Source: Sesamum alatum (taxonomy: Eukaryota; Streptophyta; Magnoliopsida; Lamiales; Pedaliaceae). Taken from it: a DNA stretch of 64,000 bases. The stretch lies in NCBI GenBank assembly GCA_034509735.1, contig JACGWO010000002.1, positions 48,667,115 through 48,731,114 of the forward strand. The letters are read 5' to 3'. A program made the position numbers and the translations under genes. Below, in pieces: positions 10,195 to 21,655 of this stretch. How positions within the stretch are numbered: the stretch's first letter is position 1; every line of letters starts with the position of its first letter. The notes beneath the pieces were generated by a model. The model ran no database searches. It worked only from the letters and a program-made list of their open reading frames with translations, and was not told where the DNA came from.

Positions 10195-12742
10195 ATGAGT
10201 TCATCAAATGATGTTGCTACTTCAACATTAGAAGACACCTGTTTGTTCGCCATGCAACTGGCTACTGCTTCTGTAATGCCAGCAGTACTCAGAACCGCCG
10301 TAGAGCTCGGCCTGCTGGAGCTTATCAAGAGCGCCGGCCACGGCGCCTTTGTTTCTCCGGCGGAACTCGCCGCCCAAATTCCGGCCACCAACCCCCAGGC
10401 CCACCTCATGCTGGACAGAATCCTCCGCCTCCTCGCCGCCAACAACATCCTCAATTGCAGTCTCCGAGAGCTGCCTGACGGCAGCGTTGAGCGGCGGTAT
10501 TCGTCGGCGCCGGTTTGCGAGTTCTTGACCAGGAACGAGGATGGTGTTTCCATGGCTCCTCTCTTGCTCATGAATCAAGGCAAGATCTGTGGGGAATCCT
10601 GGTAATAAATTAATTGAAATTATCAATTTAATACCCTCAAATAACTTTTTTTTTTTTTTTTTTACATAAATTAGTAAACTACCTCTTAATCACTTGATTA
10701 ATAGTTCTATTAGTGTAAGTCTAAAGTTGAAATCCTTAGTACTTTTAAGAAGCCACTTCTTTTCATTTAATTAAGCAAATACAATAAGAATTTAGGTATA
10801 TATTTTAGCATTGAGTGTGCCTCGTCTTCTAGTATACATAATGAAAAATACCGGTCAATTTTTCATTATATCGATTGATACGTATTCAAGTCAAACCTTA
10901 CAAATTTAAACATATCGAACAATATTTAGCATTATCTAGTATATATAAATATCACCAGTAATATTTGATGATATCACCGATCAATAATTGATCATATCAA
11001 AATATTTTTGTAATATGATTTATTTTACATATTATCACATGTACAAGATTACTATTATGAATAAACCACTTTTATTACAAATTCAAGTTTTGTAAATAAT
11101 ATTTTACTTATTTTTCTTCACATAAATTAATTTGTAGTAATTTATACTATGTTTTATTTTATTTTATAAATTTAGAAAATTTTAGAAAATTTTTACATAC
11201 TATGATGGATTTTTTTCCGTATAATCGACGATATCCCAATACGCCTAGAGCTGTCAATGTGTAGAAATTTAAGTAAACAAATCTTAAAAATTTAAGAAGC
11301 CGTCAAAAAATAAAATATGATGATAATCTAATGCATATAATAAATAATTCGAAACACAATTCTCTATTTCGATATTCTGCCTCACTTTGGTGATTTTGAT
11401 CTACAAATTTTGTGTTGAACATGTACCTTACAACATTTCTGCTTTAATTTAATATCTTTTAGCCTTTTTTAATTATCTTATTTTTAATAAAATTGCTAAA
11501 TATTATCTAACAACACTAGAAAAAAAAAAAAAAAAAAAAAAAAGAAACCAAGTTCAACCCCAACTCAACCCAAAGAATAGGGTCTAAAACAATGGGGTTG
11601 GGTCCAGAAACCTCTTGAATCTTGAAATAGGTTTGATAGGATCTGAATATTAATTAATACATTCGATTCCGTTTAGATATAGAACCTTATCTTATTTATT
11701 GACAACCCTAATCACACGCGTAGTTTGATATGAAATGCCATCTAAGTGAATATCATACTCAAAGTTCCTTTCCTATACAACTTAATTTATAGGTATCATC
11801 TAAAAGACGCAGTTGTGGAAGGAGGAAACCCGTTCAAAAGAGCGCACGGGATGAGTCCATTTGAGTACAGTGCTACGGACCCAAAATTCAACAGCGCTTT
11901 CAATCGAGCAATGTACGAACAGTCCACCCTCATCATGAACCAAATTCTTGAAAAATACAAAGGATTTGAGGCCCTCAAAACCCTAGTGGATGTTGGTGGT
12001 GGGACTGGAGCTGCGCTTAATATGATCATCTCCAAACATCCATTCATTAAGGGAACCAATTTTGATCTACCCCATGTTGTCAAAAATGCTCCATCTATTT
12101 TGGGTTTGTATCAATTTGCATTTAATATCTTATTAATTATATTTGTTTTCTTAAAATGCTCTACAATTCAATTTTTATTTATCTACTTCTTTTCATGGTT
12201 CAAATGATTATGGCAATGAAAACAGGGGTGGAGCACGTTGGTGGCGACATGTTCGTAAGTGTACCCAGAGCCGATGCCATTTTTATGAAGGTGACCGTCC
12301 ATGATTATAATTACTGAGAGTGTAATCGAGTAGAGCTCGATAAATTTTTTTGCTTTGAGCTCCGGCTCGAGTTCAAAACACGTATAAAGAACTCGACTGA
12401 GTAATTATTGGTCAAAATTTAAATGGTTTTTGATTGAAGATTGAATTTTCATTACAGTGGATTTGCCATGACTGGGATGATACCCACTGCTTGAAAATCC
12501 TGAGGAACTGCTATGAGGCACTCCCTCAGAATGGGAAAGTCATAATCGCTGAACGCATTCTCTCTGAGGACCCACTGGCTACCATAGGCTTCACTGTGGA
12601 CCTGATCATGTTGGCTTACAACCCAGGGGGAAAGGAGAGGACAGAAAAGGAATTTCAAGCCCTGGCCAAACAAGCTGGATTCAAGCAATTCCGCAAAGTC
12701 TGTTGCGCTTTTAGTATTTGGATCATGGAGTTATACAAATGA
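10195..12742 (+). CDS. COMT-like O-methyltransferase, copy 2
   Basis: Tandem paralogue of the gene at 4464-8005 with the same three intron positions and phases. CDS exons: 10195-10601, 11793-12103, 12226-12290, 12458-12742, giving 355 aa; exons 2 and 3 have the same lengths as in copy 1 (311 and 65 nt). The SAM motif [16 protein letters not shown], catalytic His265 (WICHDW), Glu293 and Glu321 are all present, so it should be active. Four residues are missing between Glu293 and Glu321 compared with copy 1, next to the region that shapes the phenol pocket. Pocket positions equal to alfalfa His166 and His183 are Ser and Gln. The substrate is probably a phenylpropanoid or flavonoid and cannot be named from sequence. 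Intron 1 (1.19 kb) carries repeats and a poly(A) tract. Confidence 0.93.
11245..11710. repeat. hAT-like inverted termini in OMT copy 2 intron 1
   Basis: TAGAGCTGTCAATG starts at 11245 and the minus strand from 11710 reads TAGGGTTGTCAAT, both like plant hAT ends. The flanking 8-mers (aatacgcc and atcacacg) do not match, so insertion as a single unit is unproven. A poly(A) tract of about 23 lies inside (about 11520-11543). Confidence 0.35.
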
Positions 12743-13480
12743 AATAAATACATTTGTCTACGGGGAGATTCTAGCTAACTCGACCCAGAATTATACTATG
12801 AGTTGTTGGATTTCATTCTTCCAACTTGGCTACAGAACTATCATATATCTATGTTCCGTATATTGTATCCACATCTATCCTACCAACTTTATACATCGAC
12901 AATTATAACGTTTCTATAATAATTATATGAAATTTTATGAATTTTATACCTAGGTAACTTTAGTACAAGAGTTAAATAGGAAGTACCTGAGAGAGTCTAT
13001 GGCAGAAAATTCCGTCAACAAACTGTATAATAAGCTTTGATCATACTGTTGTAAGATTCTTCATCAAACTGTGTAAGAGTCTTCAACTTCAAAAGAAGTA
13101 AAAAGCATTAACATTAAATGAAACTAGATTCTAGCAAAAACTGTCTTAACTAATCAGGAAACCCTTGATGCTTACTGTAGAGAGAGACAGAGGGAGGGAG
13201 ACGGGGACTCTGATTCCATATAAATCACACAACTTAAAATTACATATGCAACAGCAAAAATTCTGTATTCATAGATAAAAAAGACTTCAGCAGTCTATCA
13301 TCAAACTTCAGACACGAGTAATTTAAAGATTCACATCCACCATTCACCCCACCATCGTACCTGTAAGCACCACATATTGGATAATCCAAGAACTTCTTCT
13401 GCAGCATTGCTCTTCTATAGGTAAGAGAGGCGGCCCCCATTATCTTAAAGCAGAATTCAGAAATAAACAGAGACAAGAAT

Positions 13481-15025
13481 TTATTCTTTCATACTATCAT
13501 TATCATCATCGTCATCTTCCTCATCACTTAAGTCAAGATCTGCAAGCAACTCGTCTAATGGAACAGAAGGAACATCCTCACCATCAGTCACAGAAGCCAT
13601 TTCTGATGGCTGGTATTCTTTGTTGCGGTAAAGGGATAGATTGAATCTTAAATCAGGGTTCTCCTCCAAATCTCTCAAGAACTGTTCATACTCTGAGTTC
13701 ATCTTCTCCTCATTATCTTTACCTCTGACACCATTATCAACCTCCATGTTGAGAGACTTAAGCTTCCACGAACGAGGTTTCCCCCTCCTCTTCTGGCGCT
13801 TCTCTTCGTAGCTCTTTTTAACTAGTATCACATCTGGGAGCACAAGACCTTTGTACTTATCCAATTCGATATCATTACTGTTGGCACCATATAAGTCATA
13901 ACCAAGAGCATAATCCCCGGGATTCAAAATATGTCCCAAGTGTGTCCTCACATTAAAAATCGTGTCATTCTTTCCAAAATCTGATACACGAGCTACTTGA
14001 GCATCAGCTAAAACATACTTTAAACCACCAACATTGACTTCAGAAGAAACGGGCTCCACATCTAACACTATGTATTCAACCAGCTGCCTACTCGACAATA
14101 AGGCCTTAAATGATGATCTCCAATACTGTTCTGCGTCAAGGAAGCTTTGCCTAAGGGTGAATGGATCTAATAGAGCTATACTGTTGGTCACTTTGTTGCA
14201 TATTACAAGCGGTCCGAAGTTTCCCAAGCTGACAGCAACTTTAGGTGGAAGACAAATCAAATCCTCGCGACAAATAGGGCTGATTTCAACCGAGAAAGTA
14301 TACTTGTAGTTGTAATTATTACTCTTCGGATCATGAGACACAAGTTGTTTGTCATTACGACTCCTAATTGGCGTTACTTTGCCCAAGAACTCAACAAACT
14401 TCACACCATGACTCCGATTACCAAAGAAGAAATCAACGCCCTGGTCCATCTGCTTAATCCTGATGGCATATTTAGCGGCATCATGTTTAAGAATTAGCTG
14501 CTCCAGATAGAAGAAAGTGCGTCTGTGAGAAACATGCTGCCGCAGTTGCACTGCAGCAACCCACTGATCAGGATTCGCTTGGACCCTCGTGCAAGACTCA
14601 CACATCTGATCTTGCACAACATATTCAACAGTGTAAGCTTGTTCAAGTATTGCTCCGTTGAGAACCTCTTTCTGGACCCTCAGCTTGACTTTAATTCTCT
14701 TGGAGTGAGGTTCAGTCCAAATGAACTCTGCATGTACCAAACGAACCTTGTTCAAGTTCTTCAACCTCTTCACGCAAAAGGTCAGTAGTTCTTTAGATTC
14801 CAGCTGAGCTTTGATCCAAGTCCTTGGTGGCTGCAAATAGGTGTCACATTCAGGGCAATGGATGATAATAACATGCTTCTGAAGGCCCTCTGTTATGTCT
14901 ACTTCGGACCGCAGGCATTTGGCACACATGTTTGCCGCATTTGGTTGCATTAAAATGCCACACTTGCAGCATAAGACACTACCAATTGTCTGAGGCACAG
15001 TAAACATACCTGTGTCTTGCGCCAT
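13481..15025 (-). CDS. NMD3: NMD3, 60S ribosomal subunit nuclear export adaptor
   Basis: 514 aa in one uninterrupted coding exon, close to the full length of eukaryotic NMD3. NMD3 binds the pre-60S subunit in the nucleus, bridges it to exportin CRM1/XPO1 and is released in the cytoplasm. The N-terminal zinc-binding cysteines are visible as CCKCG, CAKC, CPEC and a CESC further on. The NMD3 core follows, including a YLEQLILKHDA segment. A C-terminal leucine-rich stretch (LDELLADLDL) followed by a run of Asp/Glu fits the known nuclear export signal. A minus-strand acceptor TATGTAG lies just before the ATG and a donor AG|GTATGA lies at 15545/15544, so a 5'UTR intron (about 15028-15544) and a 5'UTR exon from 15545 to about 15720 are likely. 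Confidence 0.97.
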   Translation of the reverse strand: MAQDTGMFTVPQTIGSVLCCKCGILMQPNAANMCAKCLRSEVDITEGLQKHVIIIHCPECDTYLQPPRTWIKAQLESKELLTFCVKRLKNLNKVRLVHAEFIWTEPHSKRIKVKLRVQKEVLNGAILEQAYTVEYVVQDQMCESCTRVQANPDQWVAAVQLRQHVSHRRTFFYLEQLILKHDAAKYAIRIKQMDQGVDFFFGNRSHGVKFVEFLGKVTPIRSRNDKQLVSHDPKSNNYNYKYTFSVEISPICREDLICLPPKVAVSLGNFGPLVICNKVTNSIALLDPFTLRQSFLDAEQYWRSSFKALLSSRQLVEYIVLDVEPVSSEVNVGGLKYVLADAQVARVSDFGKNDTIFNVRTHLGHILNPGDYALGYDLYGANSNDIELDKYKGLVLPDVILVKKSYEEKRQKRRGKPRSWKLKSLNMEVDNGVRGKDNEEKMNSEYEQFLRDLEENPDLRFNLSLYRNKEYQPSEMASVTDGEDVPSVPLDELLADLDLSDEEDDDDDNDSMKE

Positions 15026-15808
15026 AGCTACATAATTTTAAAAAAAAAAAAAAACAATAATTAGGGTGAATATTGTGTAAAAGAGAAAATATAACATCTT
15101 TGCATGGCATAATTTACAACCAAACCTAGAAACCAACACCAAAAAACTCTCATAGCCAAGTATCACATGACAACTGCAGATAATAACATCTAAACCGGCA
15201 AAATTAACAGTTGCATAAACATTAAGTTCAAATCAAGGACTCAAAATGGTACCTTAATAGAACTAAGCAAGCAATTATTACTGTCATCAGCAGTTCTGCT
15301 GTACATTCTATACCAATCTACATCAGTTTACTCGCATAAATTTTCTCGCTCCATCTTTTAACACATGGAACTCCCATTACTAAAAATATCAGCAAAATCC
15401 AAAAGATGGTAAAACGACTGGTTTAGTAAGAAACTTATTGGAATCTCCAACTTTGATCTGTACCACGCAACCATAACAACAAAATTATTACCTATATCCA
15501 CAACAGAAAACTTACCCAAACAAAATAATAATGAAAATTCATACCTATAACTAGGAGGCGGCTTCGCGGCGACCGTGGGTTAGGGGCGGCGATTAACAAA
15601 TCCTATGAATTGATTGAGGGGCGTCGAATGGAGGCTCCGGCGGTAGAATTTAGGTGGCGGTTGATCGCGCGCCGGCTGCAGATAGAGAGGGAGGAGAGGT
15701 GATTAACGGTGTGAAATGAGAACAGAGGAAGGGGGCAGCAGTATTTGTTTGCCGTGAAGTCGGTTTAGGTTTGCTGAAAAACCAGACTTTTTAGAGCAAT
15801 GGCTGAAT

Positions 15809-15920
15809 TGGGCCGGACAACTGTATTGGGCTTCAATGATTATGTTTTGGGCTCAGCCCATTTTAACTTGCCAGAGTCAATAATTGATCTGGGCCTTTCC
15901 CAGTAAACTAGCCCAGCCCA
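15809..15920. promoter_or_regulatory. Cluster of seven site II (TGGGCY) elements upstream of NMD3
   Basis: TGGGCC/T occurs at 15809, 15827, 15848 and 15890, and its complement AGCCCA at 15855, 15910 and 15915. Site II elements are bound by TCP-type factors and are typical of plant ribosome-biogenesis and ribosomal-protein promoters, which fits NMD3. They lie 90-200 bp beyond the inferred 5'UTR exon. Confidence 0.6.
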
Positions 15921-16279
15921 CGATTCGCATGAATGTAATTGTAATTGTTTAATTTTTTATATATTAATAGATGATTATCCAAAATGAGATTAAAGTATCG
16001 TGGATTCGTGGGTACATTTCTGTTTATGATAGTTGATTATAAATATTTTAAATTAATTAATCATAAAATATTAATTATTTGTTAATAAAAAAAAGAAGAA
16101 GACGAGGGCATTGAAGGAGAAAAACATTTTCATAGTACTTTCACTCAAACAGGCTTTAATTTCAAACTCGTGCTTGTAAAAAATACCAAGCAGCAGTAAA
16201 CAACATTCCCAAACTTTTCTACCTTCCCTTTTTTTTTTTTTTTATTGAATTTTCTGTTCCCTTTTTTTTTTTAAATTGA

Positions 16280-16441
16280 ATTTTCTGTTGTAAAGTCTGT
16301 TTCATCTTCTACATCATTCAATATATTCATATTATATATATAAAAATAATATCATATATTTATTTTTAAAAATTATTTTATACACGTATCGTGTGTATAT
16401 TGAACGAAATAAAATATGGAATAGACTTTGCAACAGAAAAT
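16280..16441. repeat. Small palindromic MITE candidate
   Basis: The left end ATTTTCTGTTGTAAAGTCTG and the right end, reverse-complemented ATTTTCTGTTGCAAAGTCTA, match over about 50 bp and continue into CATTCAATATA-like sequence. Related ends occur at 1590-1640, 63470-63590 and 63945-64000, suggesting a family. No clear target duplication. Confidence 0.5.
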
Positions 16442-16810
16442 CTGATTCGTCCCATTTCACCCCTTAGGATTCTCATCAACCAAGCTGTACTAATCTTGTT
16501 GCTCGTGAATTGAATTTTTTCATTTTTCATCAAATTCTATTGCATATATGATTTGAAATAGAAAATCCGACTAATTATTTTAACATCACTAAAATGATCC
16601 ACCCACCAAGAAAGAGAAACCCTTTACTCCAAAGCCCAAAACCCCACCAAAAAAGACTCAAAAAAGCATGCAAAAAATAAGGCTCAAATCCAAGAAAAAG
16701 AAGACATAAAGATAAGGCAAGAAACCTTACAACAATATCATCACATTACATAACTTTCTCACTTTACATTTACAACATTAATACTCATAATCAAGAAGCT
16801 ACCAACCTTT

Positions 16811-16993
16811 CCGGAAAATTCTAGCCCGAATGAAATTTAGCCAAATTAAATCAATCATATAGTAAATGTGATACACTTGTTATGTGACTGATTATTTTCC
16901 CTGAATTGTACACAAATCACATGACAAGTGTATTAGACTTGTTATATAATCGATTTAGATTCAACCAAACCAAATCTGAGCTAAAATTTCTCC
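16811..16993. repeat. Palindromic repeat beside the NHL gene 3' end
   Basis: A 180-bp inverted repeat (CCGGAAAATTCTAGCCCGAA at the left against the reverse complement of the right end, about 80 bp per arm). It starts 47 bp beyond the NHL stop codon, so the NHL 3'UTR may fold into a long hairpin. A relative lies at 21484-21655. Confidence 0.6.
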
Positions 16994-17039
16994 AACCTCT
17001 AATTATTCATAAAAACCAGACATGCATCTACGTACTCCA

Positions 17040-17678
17040 TCAAACTGAAGTAGAACACTGTGCGCCCTGTCTCAAACTCAAAGCAGACGAAACTGATCTA
17101 CCTCCAAACGCGACAACACTCACACAATTCACATTAAACCTATACCTCCCCGAAATCCAAGTCCCCACTTTCCACCTCAGCCTCCCCATGACCTTGAAGC
17201 TCAATGCCACTTTCCCCGCCCACTCGTCGTGTTTAACATCATAAGCCAGTGACGGCGCCACCGCCTGCTCGCTTCCGACCAACGACGCACTGACGAGGTT
17301 CGTCTCCTCGCTGTCTTGGTAGAAGGGGTCGATGGAGGTGACGTTGGTGATCTTCTGGCCGTTGTAGGATGCGTAGAGCAAGAACTCGTCGTAGTAGATT
17401 CCGACCTTCTTGTTCGGGTTGACGGAGAGGAGGGTGAGCTGAATGTCGGAGCTGAGGGAGGAGGAGGCGGCGGTGAGGTTGAGCTGGTTGATGTCGGCTT
17501 GTTTGAGGGAGAAGTGGGGTTTTGTGGGGTGGAGGATGAGCCAAACAAGGAGTATGAGGGAGAGGATTGCGAGGAGGAGTGTGGTTGAGTAGAAGAAGAG
17601 CTTCTTCTTCAAGATGTGGAGGTTCAGTGCTTGCTTCTTTGCGCAGTGTTTGGGGGATTTCTCATTGATTTCAGACAT
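17040..17678 (-). CDS. NHL/LEA-2 family membrane protein (NDR1/HIN1-like)
   Basis: 212 aa, intronless. Basic cytoplasmic N-terminus (residues 1-27), one hydrophobic membrane segment at about 28-50 (FFYSTTLLLAILSLILLVW), then a LEA-2 beta-sandwich domain facing the cell wall. The family signature NPNKKVGIYYD (about residues 87-97) and the PFYQ motif of NHL proteins are present, as is the conserved WKVGTWISGRYRFNV segment near the C-terminus. By memory it is nearest to the NHL12 subgroup. Such proteins act at the plasma membrane in pathogen and stress responses; that role is inferred from family. Two W-boxes lie about 90-115 bp upstream. Overlapping antisense and shifted frames are compositional shadows. 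Confidence 0.92.
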   Translation of the reverse strand: MSEINEKSPKHCAKKQALNLHILKKKLFFYSTTLLLAILSLILLVWLILHPTKPHFSLKQADINQLNLTAASSSLSSDIQLTLLSVNPNKKVGIYYDEFLLYASYNGQKITNVTSIDPFYQDSEETNLVSASLVGSEQAVAPSLAYDVKHDEWAGKVALSFKVMGRLRWKVGTWISGRYRFNVNCVSVVAFGGRSVSSALSLRQGAQCSTSV

Positions 17679-17764
17679 TTTTGCAATGGAGAGGTTTGGA
17701 GTGTTGAGGGAAGGGAGGAAGTTGATGTGTGTATGGTTGGGGTTAAATAAACATTGATGCTATT

Positions 17765-17791
17765 GGTCAATGGTAGCTGCTCTTTTTGACT
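17765..17791. promoter_or_regulatory. Pair of W-boxes upstream of the NHL gene
   Basis: TTGACC (minus strand, 17765-17770) and TTGACT (plus strand, 17786-17791) lie 87-113 bp upstream of the NHL start codon. WRKY factors bind TTGACY and NHL genes are commonly induced by immune signals, so the pair is a plausible control site. Confidence 0.4.
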
Positions 17792-18329
17792 GGCAGTTAA
17801 AATTGTTGGAGGTAGCTGTAAAGATTAAGAATTTATTACATCCTTATTCAAAAAAAAAAAAAAAAAATTATTACGTCCTTTCGTATATTCAAATTTAAAG
17901 TTTGATTCATTATATAAATAATTTAAACTAACAAACACGTTGAAATTAAATGGGATAAAAAAATAATAATAAATTACGATAAAAGTAGATATACACATAT
18001 TCGTGGGGCTCGATTCCACAATTTTTTAATTGTGAAGTCTCAACTTTATTAGTGGAGCAAGGCCTCGTGGGCTTGGACCGAATTTTCTATTGTAATATAT
18101 GCACACTTTTTTTTTAAATAATAGTTGATTAAAATTCGATATACATGTTAATATGAATATATTAAATGGAGTAAAAAAAATACAATTTTGAAATGAAAAA
18201 TTCAATACAAAAAACTTTACCTATCAGGTATATATTGGAGTACGGAGTCAAATTGAATGTAAAAAACTTCTTGGCATACACACTATTATTTAAGGGTAAA
18301 TTTGTAATCAAAAAATATTTTTTTTTTTA

Positions 18330-18600
18330 AGGTGAAGATAAATTTTATTAATAAAGGAAAAAAAAAATAGGCACAAATAATACATCGAGAGTAGGCCCCT
18401 ATCTTCTAGGCCGATAAACTCAATCAACCCACAAAACAAAAGAACTCAAGTCATGCCTATGTTATCTTCCAAATTCTATAAAGAACAGATGACTGAAGAT
18501 TCTATTGCAACACATCTGTCTGAGTACGCAAACGAAGCTATTGAAATCTACGCTTGTTTCTCTCCATCCAGGCGCTTCAATAATTTTCTATATTATAATA
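18330..18600 (-). repeat. Retroposon-like 3' tail with poly(A) (LINE candidate)
   Basis: On the minus strand the sequence ends with cctttattaataaaattta and then an A-rich run at about 18315-18330, like the 3' end of plant LINEs or a retroposed mRNA. No reverse-transcriptase coding is visible upstream. Part of it (agggcctat..cggcc) recurs at 940-962. Confidence 0.3.
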
Positions 18601-19311
18601 GACTACGACGTAAAAATAATGACAAAACATAATACTATCGACCATAATCACACAAAACCAATACAAAATTTAAATTTTGACCACGATTAATCAACGTTCC
18701 CTATGATTTTAGCTATAACAAAAACACTTATCATAGTTATTACTTGTTACTAATACTTTGTTCTCGTTTGCAAAAACAACGAATAGTAGTCATTACACAA
18801 TCATAATTAATTAATATTCTCTATAATTTTTTAATTTTAATTGTGATAATTAATCATAACAAAAGTCATACTTTTTCTAGTGGAATTGTAAACAACATAC
18901 AAAAATTTAATGCTCTTATTTGGAAATAAATGAAATTTTTTTCTAGATGAGTGTAATTTTCCCTTTTTTTCAGGGGTGGATTAGTTGTTTTCCTCCTGTA
19001 TGTAAAGGGTAATATACCCTATAACTATCGAGGGTGGATTGGTAATTTCAGATTGCAAGCATGCTATTAGTCTTAAGAGTCTCTTGAGTTCATCCAATCA
19101 GGGACAAGTTGACGACAAGTGAGAAAATAACATGATTATCACTGTCGCAAGACCGTGATGTTTTAACGGTGTTAGGACGGACTCGTCCGTACTACGTTAA
19201 CCTTGGCAATAATTTTCAATTTATTGCAACTTCTGATGTCATTAATATTTTAATTTAAATTTTATTATATCTAATTTTACAAAGAACATGGAGCTTGTCA
19301 CTTTATATAGT

Positions 19312-19575
19312 ACTAGTAAGTGTGGCACATCCTATGTATGTATAAATTTTTTATAAAATATTTAATATAAAATATTTTTATAAATTATATTATTTACTTT
19401 TTGTAAAGTTCAAAATTACCTAAAATAAGATAAAATGTTGAGGAAAAAAAAACCATCAAAGGTAGTTATGAAAGATCATGGGGAAGTTAAAAATAGTCAA
19501 TTAATTTTTTTTTAAATGGCAGACCAAATTAATTTGGACACCAAAAAACACTCTCTAGTAATAATATAGTATAGA
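19312..19575 (-). mobile_element. Mini-Helitron candidate
   Basis: On the minus strand the 264-bp segment starts TCTATACTATATTATTA after an A and ends ACACTTACTAGT, matching the TC...CTRRT termini of plant Helitrons. The 3' hairpin is very short and the base after CTAGT is A rather than the usual T, which weakens the case. No coding capacity. Confidence 0.45.
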
Positions 19576-20266
19576 TACTGACAATCGATTCATAATGCTT
19601 AATTTAGTCAAAGTTAAACCTAATTTATAGTGTAAATTCTATCTATGCCCCTTGGGATGAACTTATCTTTTATAATTATAGGTAGACCCTCCGAGTGGGT
19701 ATTAGGGGTATTTGTATAAAATTTCGTCAATGAATAGAGAGTGTGCTTTTAATTACAATATACAATTTTAAGGGATGTACTTATAATTTTATAAAGGGAA
19801 TAGAGTATTTGCGTAATTAAACTTAACTTCAATATATGTCAATGTAAATTTACCTTAATTTCTAGTGGAACTGCAGTGATCTAATCGAGCAATATCCTAA
19901 TAAACTTTGATAAAAGAAAGAAAAAAAAAATGTTGTGATTAAATTCTCTTAATTTCAAGAACCACGATAAATTAACACAATCTATCCAATTATTCATTAA
20001 AAAAAGAAAAGAAAGTTCTCTATCTGATTCTTGAATATGCCTGAGAATTCTCTATAGTGCATATACTTTACAAGTGCATCTTTGAAGAACTATATTTTCA
20101 TGGCTTATTATGATAGATCCTGAGGGAATATTACAAACTATTCAGAAGAAATATGGCATTAAGCCTATGTAAATATTTATTTATTTATTTATTTTTTTGG
20201 AATGTAAACTTTCATATATATAGAGGTAGAGTACAAGTACAACAAGGCGGAGAGTCAGACTCGATA

Positions 20267-20347
20267 ACACGACCGTGGACAGGGGAACACGGCCGTCTTA
20301 CGTACTATTACAACAAGAAATCAACGACTAACTAAACACGGCCGTGT
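20267..20347. repeat. Cluster of CACGRCCGTG motifs with a 12-bp palindrome
   Basis: ACACGACCGTG (20267), ACACGGCCGT (20287) and the perfect palindrome ACACGGCCGTGT (20336-20347) lie within 80 bp. The stretch ggaacacggccgtcttacg is nearly repeated at 582-600, so it is probably part of a dispersed repeat. Confidence 0.4.
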
Positions 20348-21483
20348 AGTACACTGTTCCCACGCAATTTTCCAAGACCCTATAGGTAGAAACAACCTGC
20401 AACGAGGGGGCCCGAGGGGTGCTAAGTATCATTCCTGATTTGATCAATAATAATACAAGAAAGAACCTCAGGACTACGAAGAGTTGCTGGAAGCGCTGCA
20501 AGTTTCGAGCTTGTTTTGTTATACTTAAAACCCAGGTTCAAATTCCCTTGAGCACAAATTTGTAAATATTTATTTTCAAAGAAATAGTTTGAAATGAAGG
20601 TTTTTCAAGCTTTTAATATTTGTGTCAATGAGACCTAGTTTAATTGTCGAAATGATGGTACTATGAGATTATGGGTTTGAGTTTCACGAATATACAGGTA
20701 TCGATCTACTTTAATATTAGTAGTTGTTCTACTGTAATAGTAGTTATTAGTTAGTTATACATATTTGATATTGATAATTAGCGTATATCGATTACTGATA
20801 ATTAAAATTTATGCTGTAATTATAACTGATGCACTAAAAAAAAAATTATTAATATTTATTTATTATACCAAGTTTTGGAGATATAAAACTCAAAAGGAAA
20901 AGCCAGACATGGGGAGAATCTGGGAAATGTACTTTATGGTAGCCCCCAAGACTGAGGCCAACAACGTCCCTTGAGCCTTTACTTTTGTGCTAAGGAAAAG
21001 GGTTTTAGGATTAATATAAGAAATTCTCAAAATATGCAAATTTCATTTCTTCCCATCATCATATTTTCATATTTTTTGAATGGTTGAATTAGTGGTATTT
21101 TATCATTTTTCTATTTTATATATATGTATGTAATTGTTAAATAATTGCTCATCTTTTTCTAGCTAGTCTTTAAAAGTATTTACAACTGCTTAAAATAAGT
21201 ATATTTTATCGACTTATTATTGAAAATAAATTGAAAAGAGTTCTATTAATTTATAACTTATACTTTTAAATTTTTCAAATTAAGCTGGCTTAAACCAAAA
21301 GTTATAAGCAACACTTCCTACCAATTTCAGCATCTTGTTAATAAAATTGTAAGTATTAATTTATTTTGCCAAACACTCCAACTTCAATTATTCTCGAGTC
21401 ACCACATTTGTCTTTAAAAACTCCCAACGTTCATTGCTCATTAAGTTACAACCTCTTTTACAGTTTATCCCACAACAAAAACA

Positions 21484-21655
21484 GGGGAAGTTCTAACTCA
21501 GACCGGGTGTGACCGGATCTGAACCAATTATATTGCACTTGCCGTGTGATTGATGTATAGTTCAGGAAAAAGTGAACAATCCCGTGGCAAATGTATCACA
21601 CTTGCTTTGTGAATGATTTGATTCGACTAAACCTAATTCGGGTAAGAATTTTCCG
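21484..21655. repeat. Second copy of the palindromic repeat family
   Basis: Shares cacttgccgtgtgattgat and tatcacacttg..tgtgaatgat cores and inverted ends (gaagttct / agaattttcc) with the element at 16811-16993. More diverged than that copy. Confidence 0.45.

Noticed and set aside
17201..17588. Long open frames overlapping the NHL gene in other frames
   Set aside because: They are low-complexity Pro/Arg- or Val/Glu/Gly-rich shadows of a GC-rich coding exon with a strong family match in the true frame.
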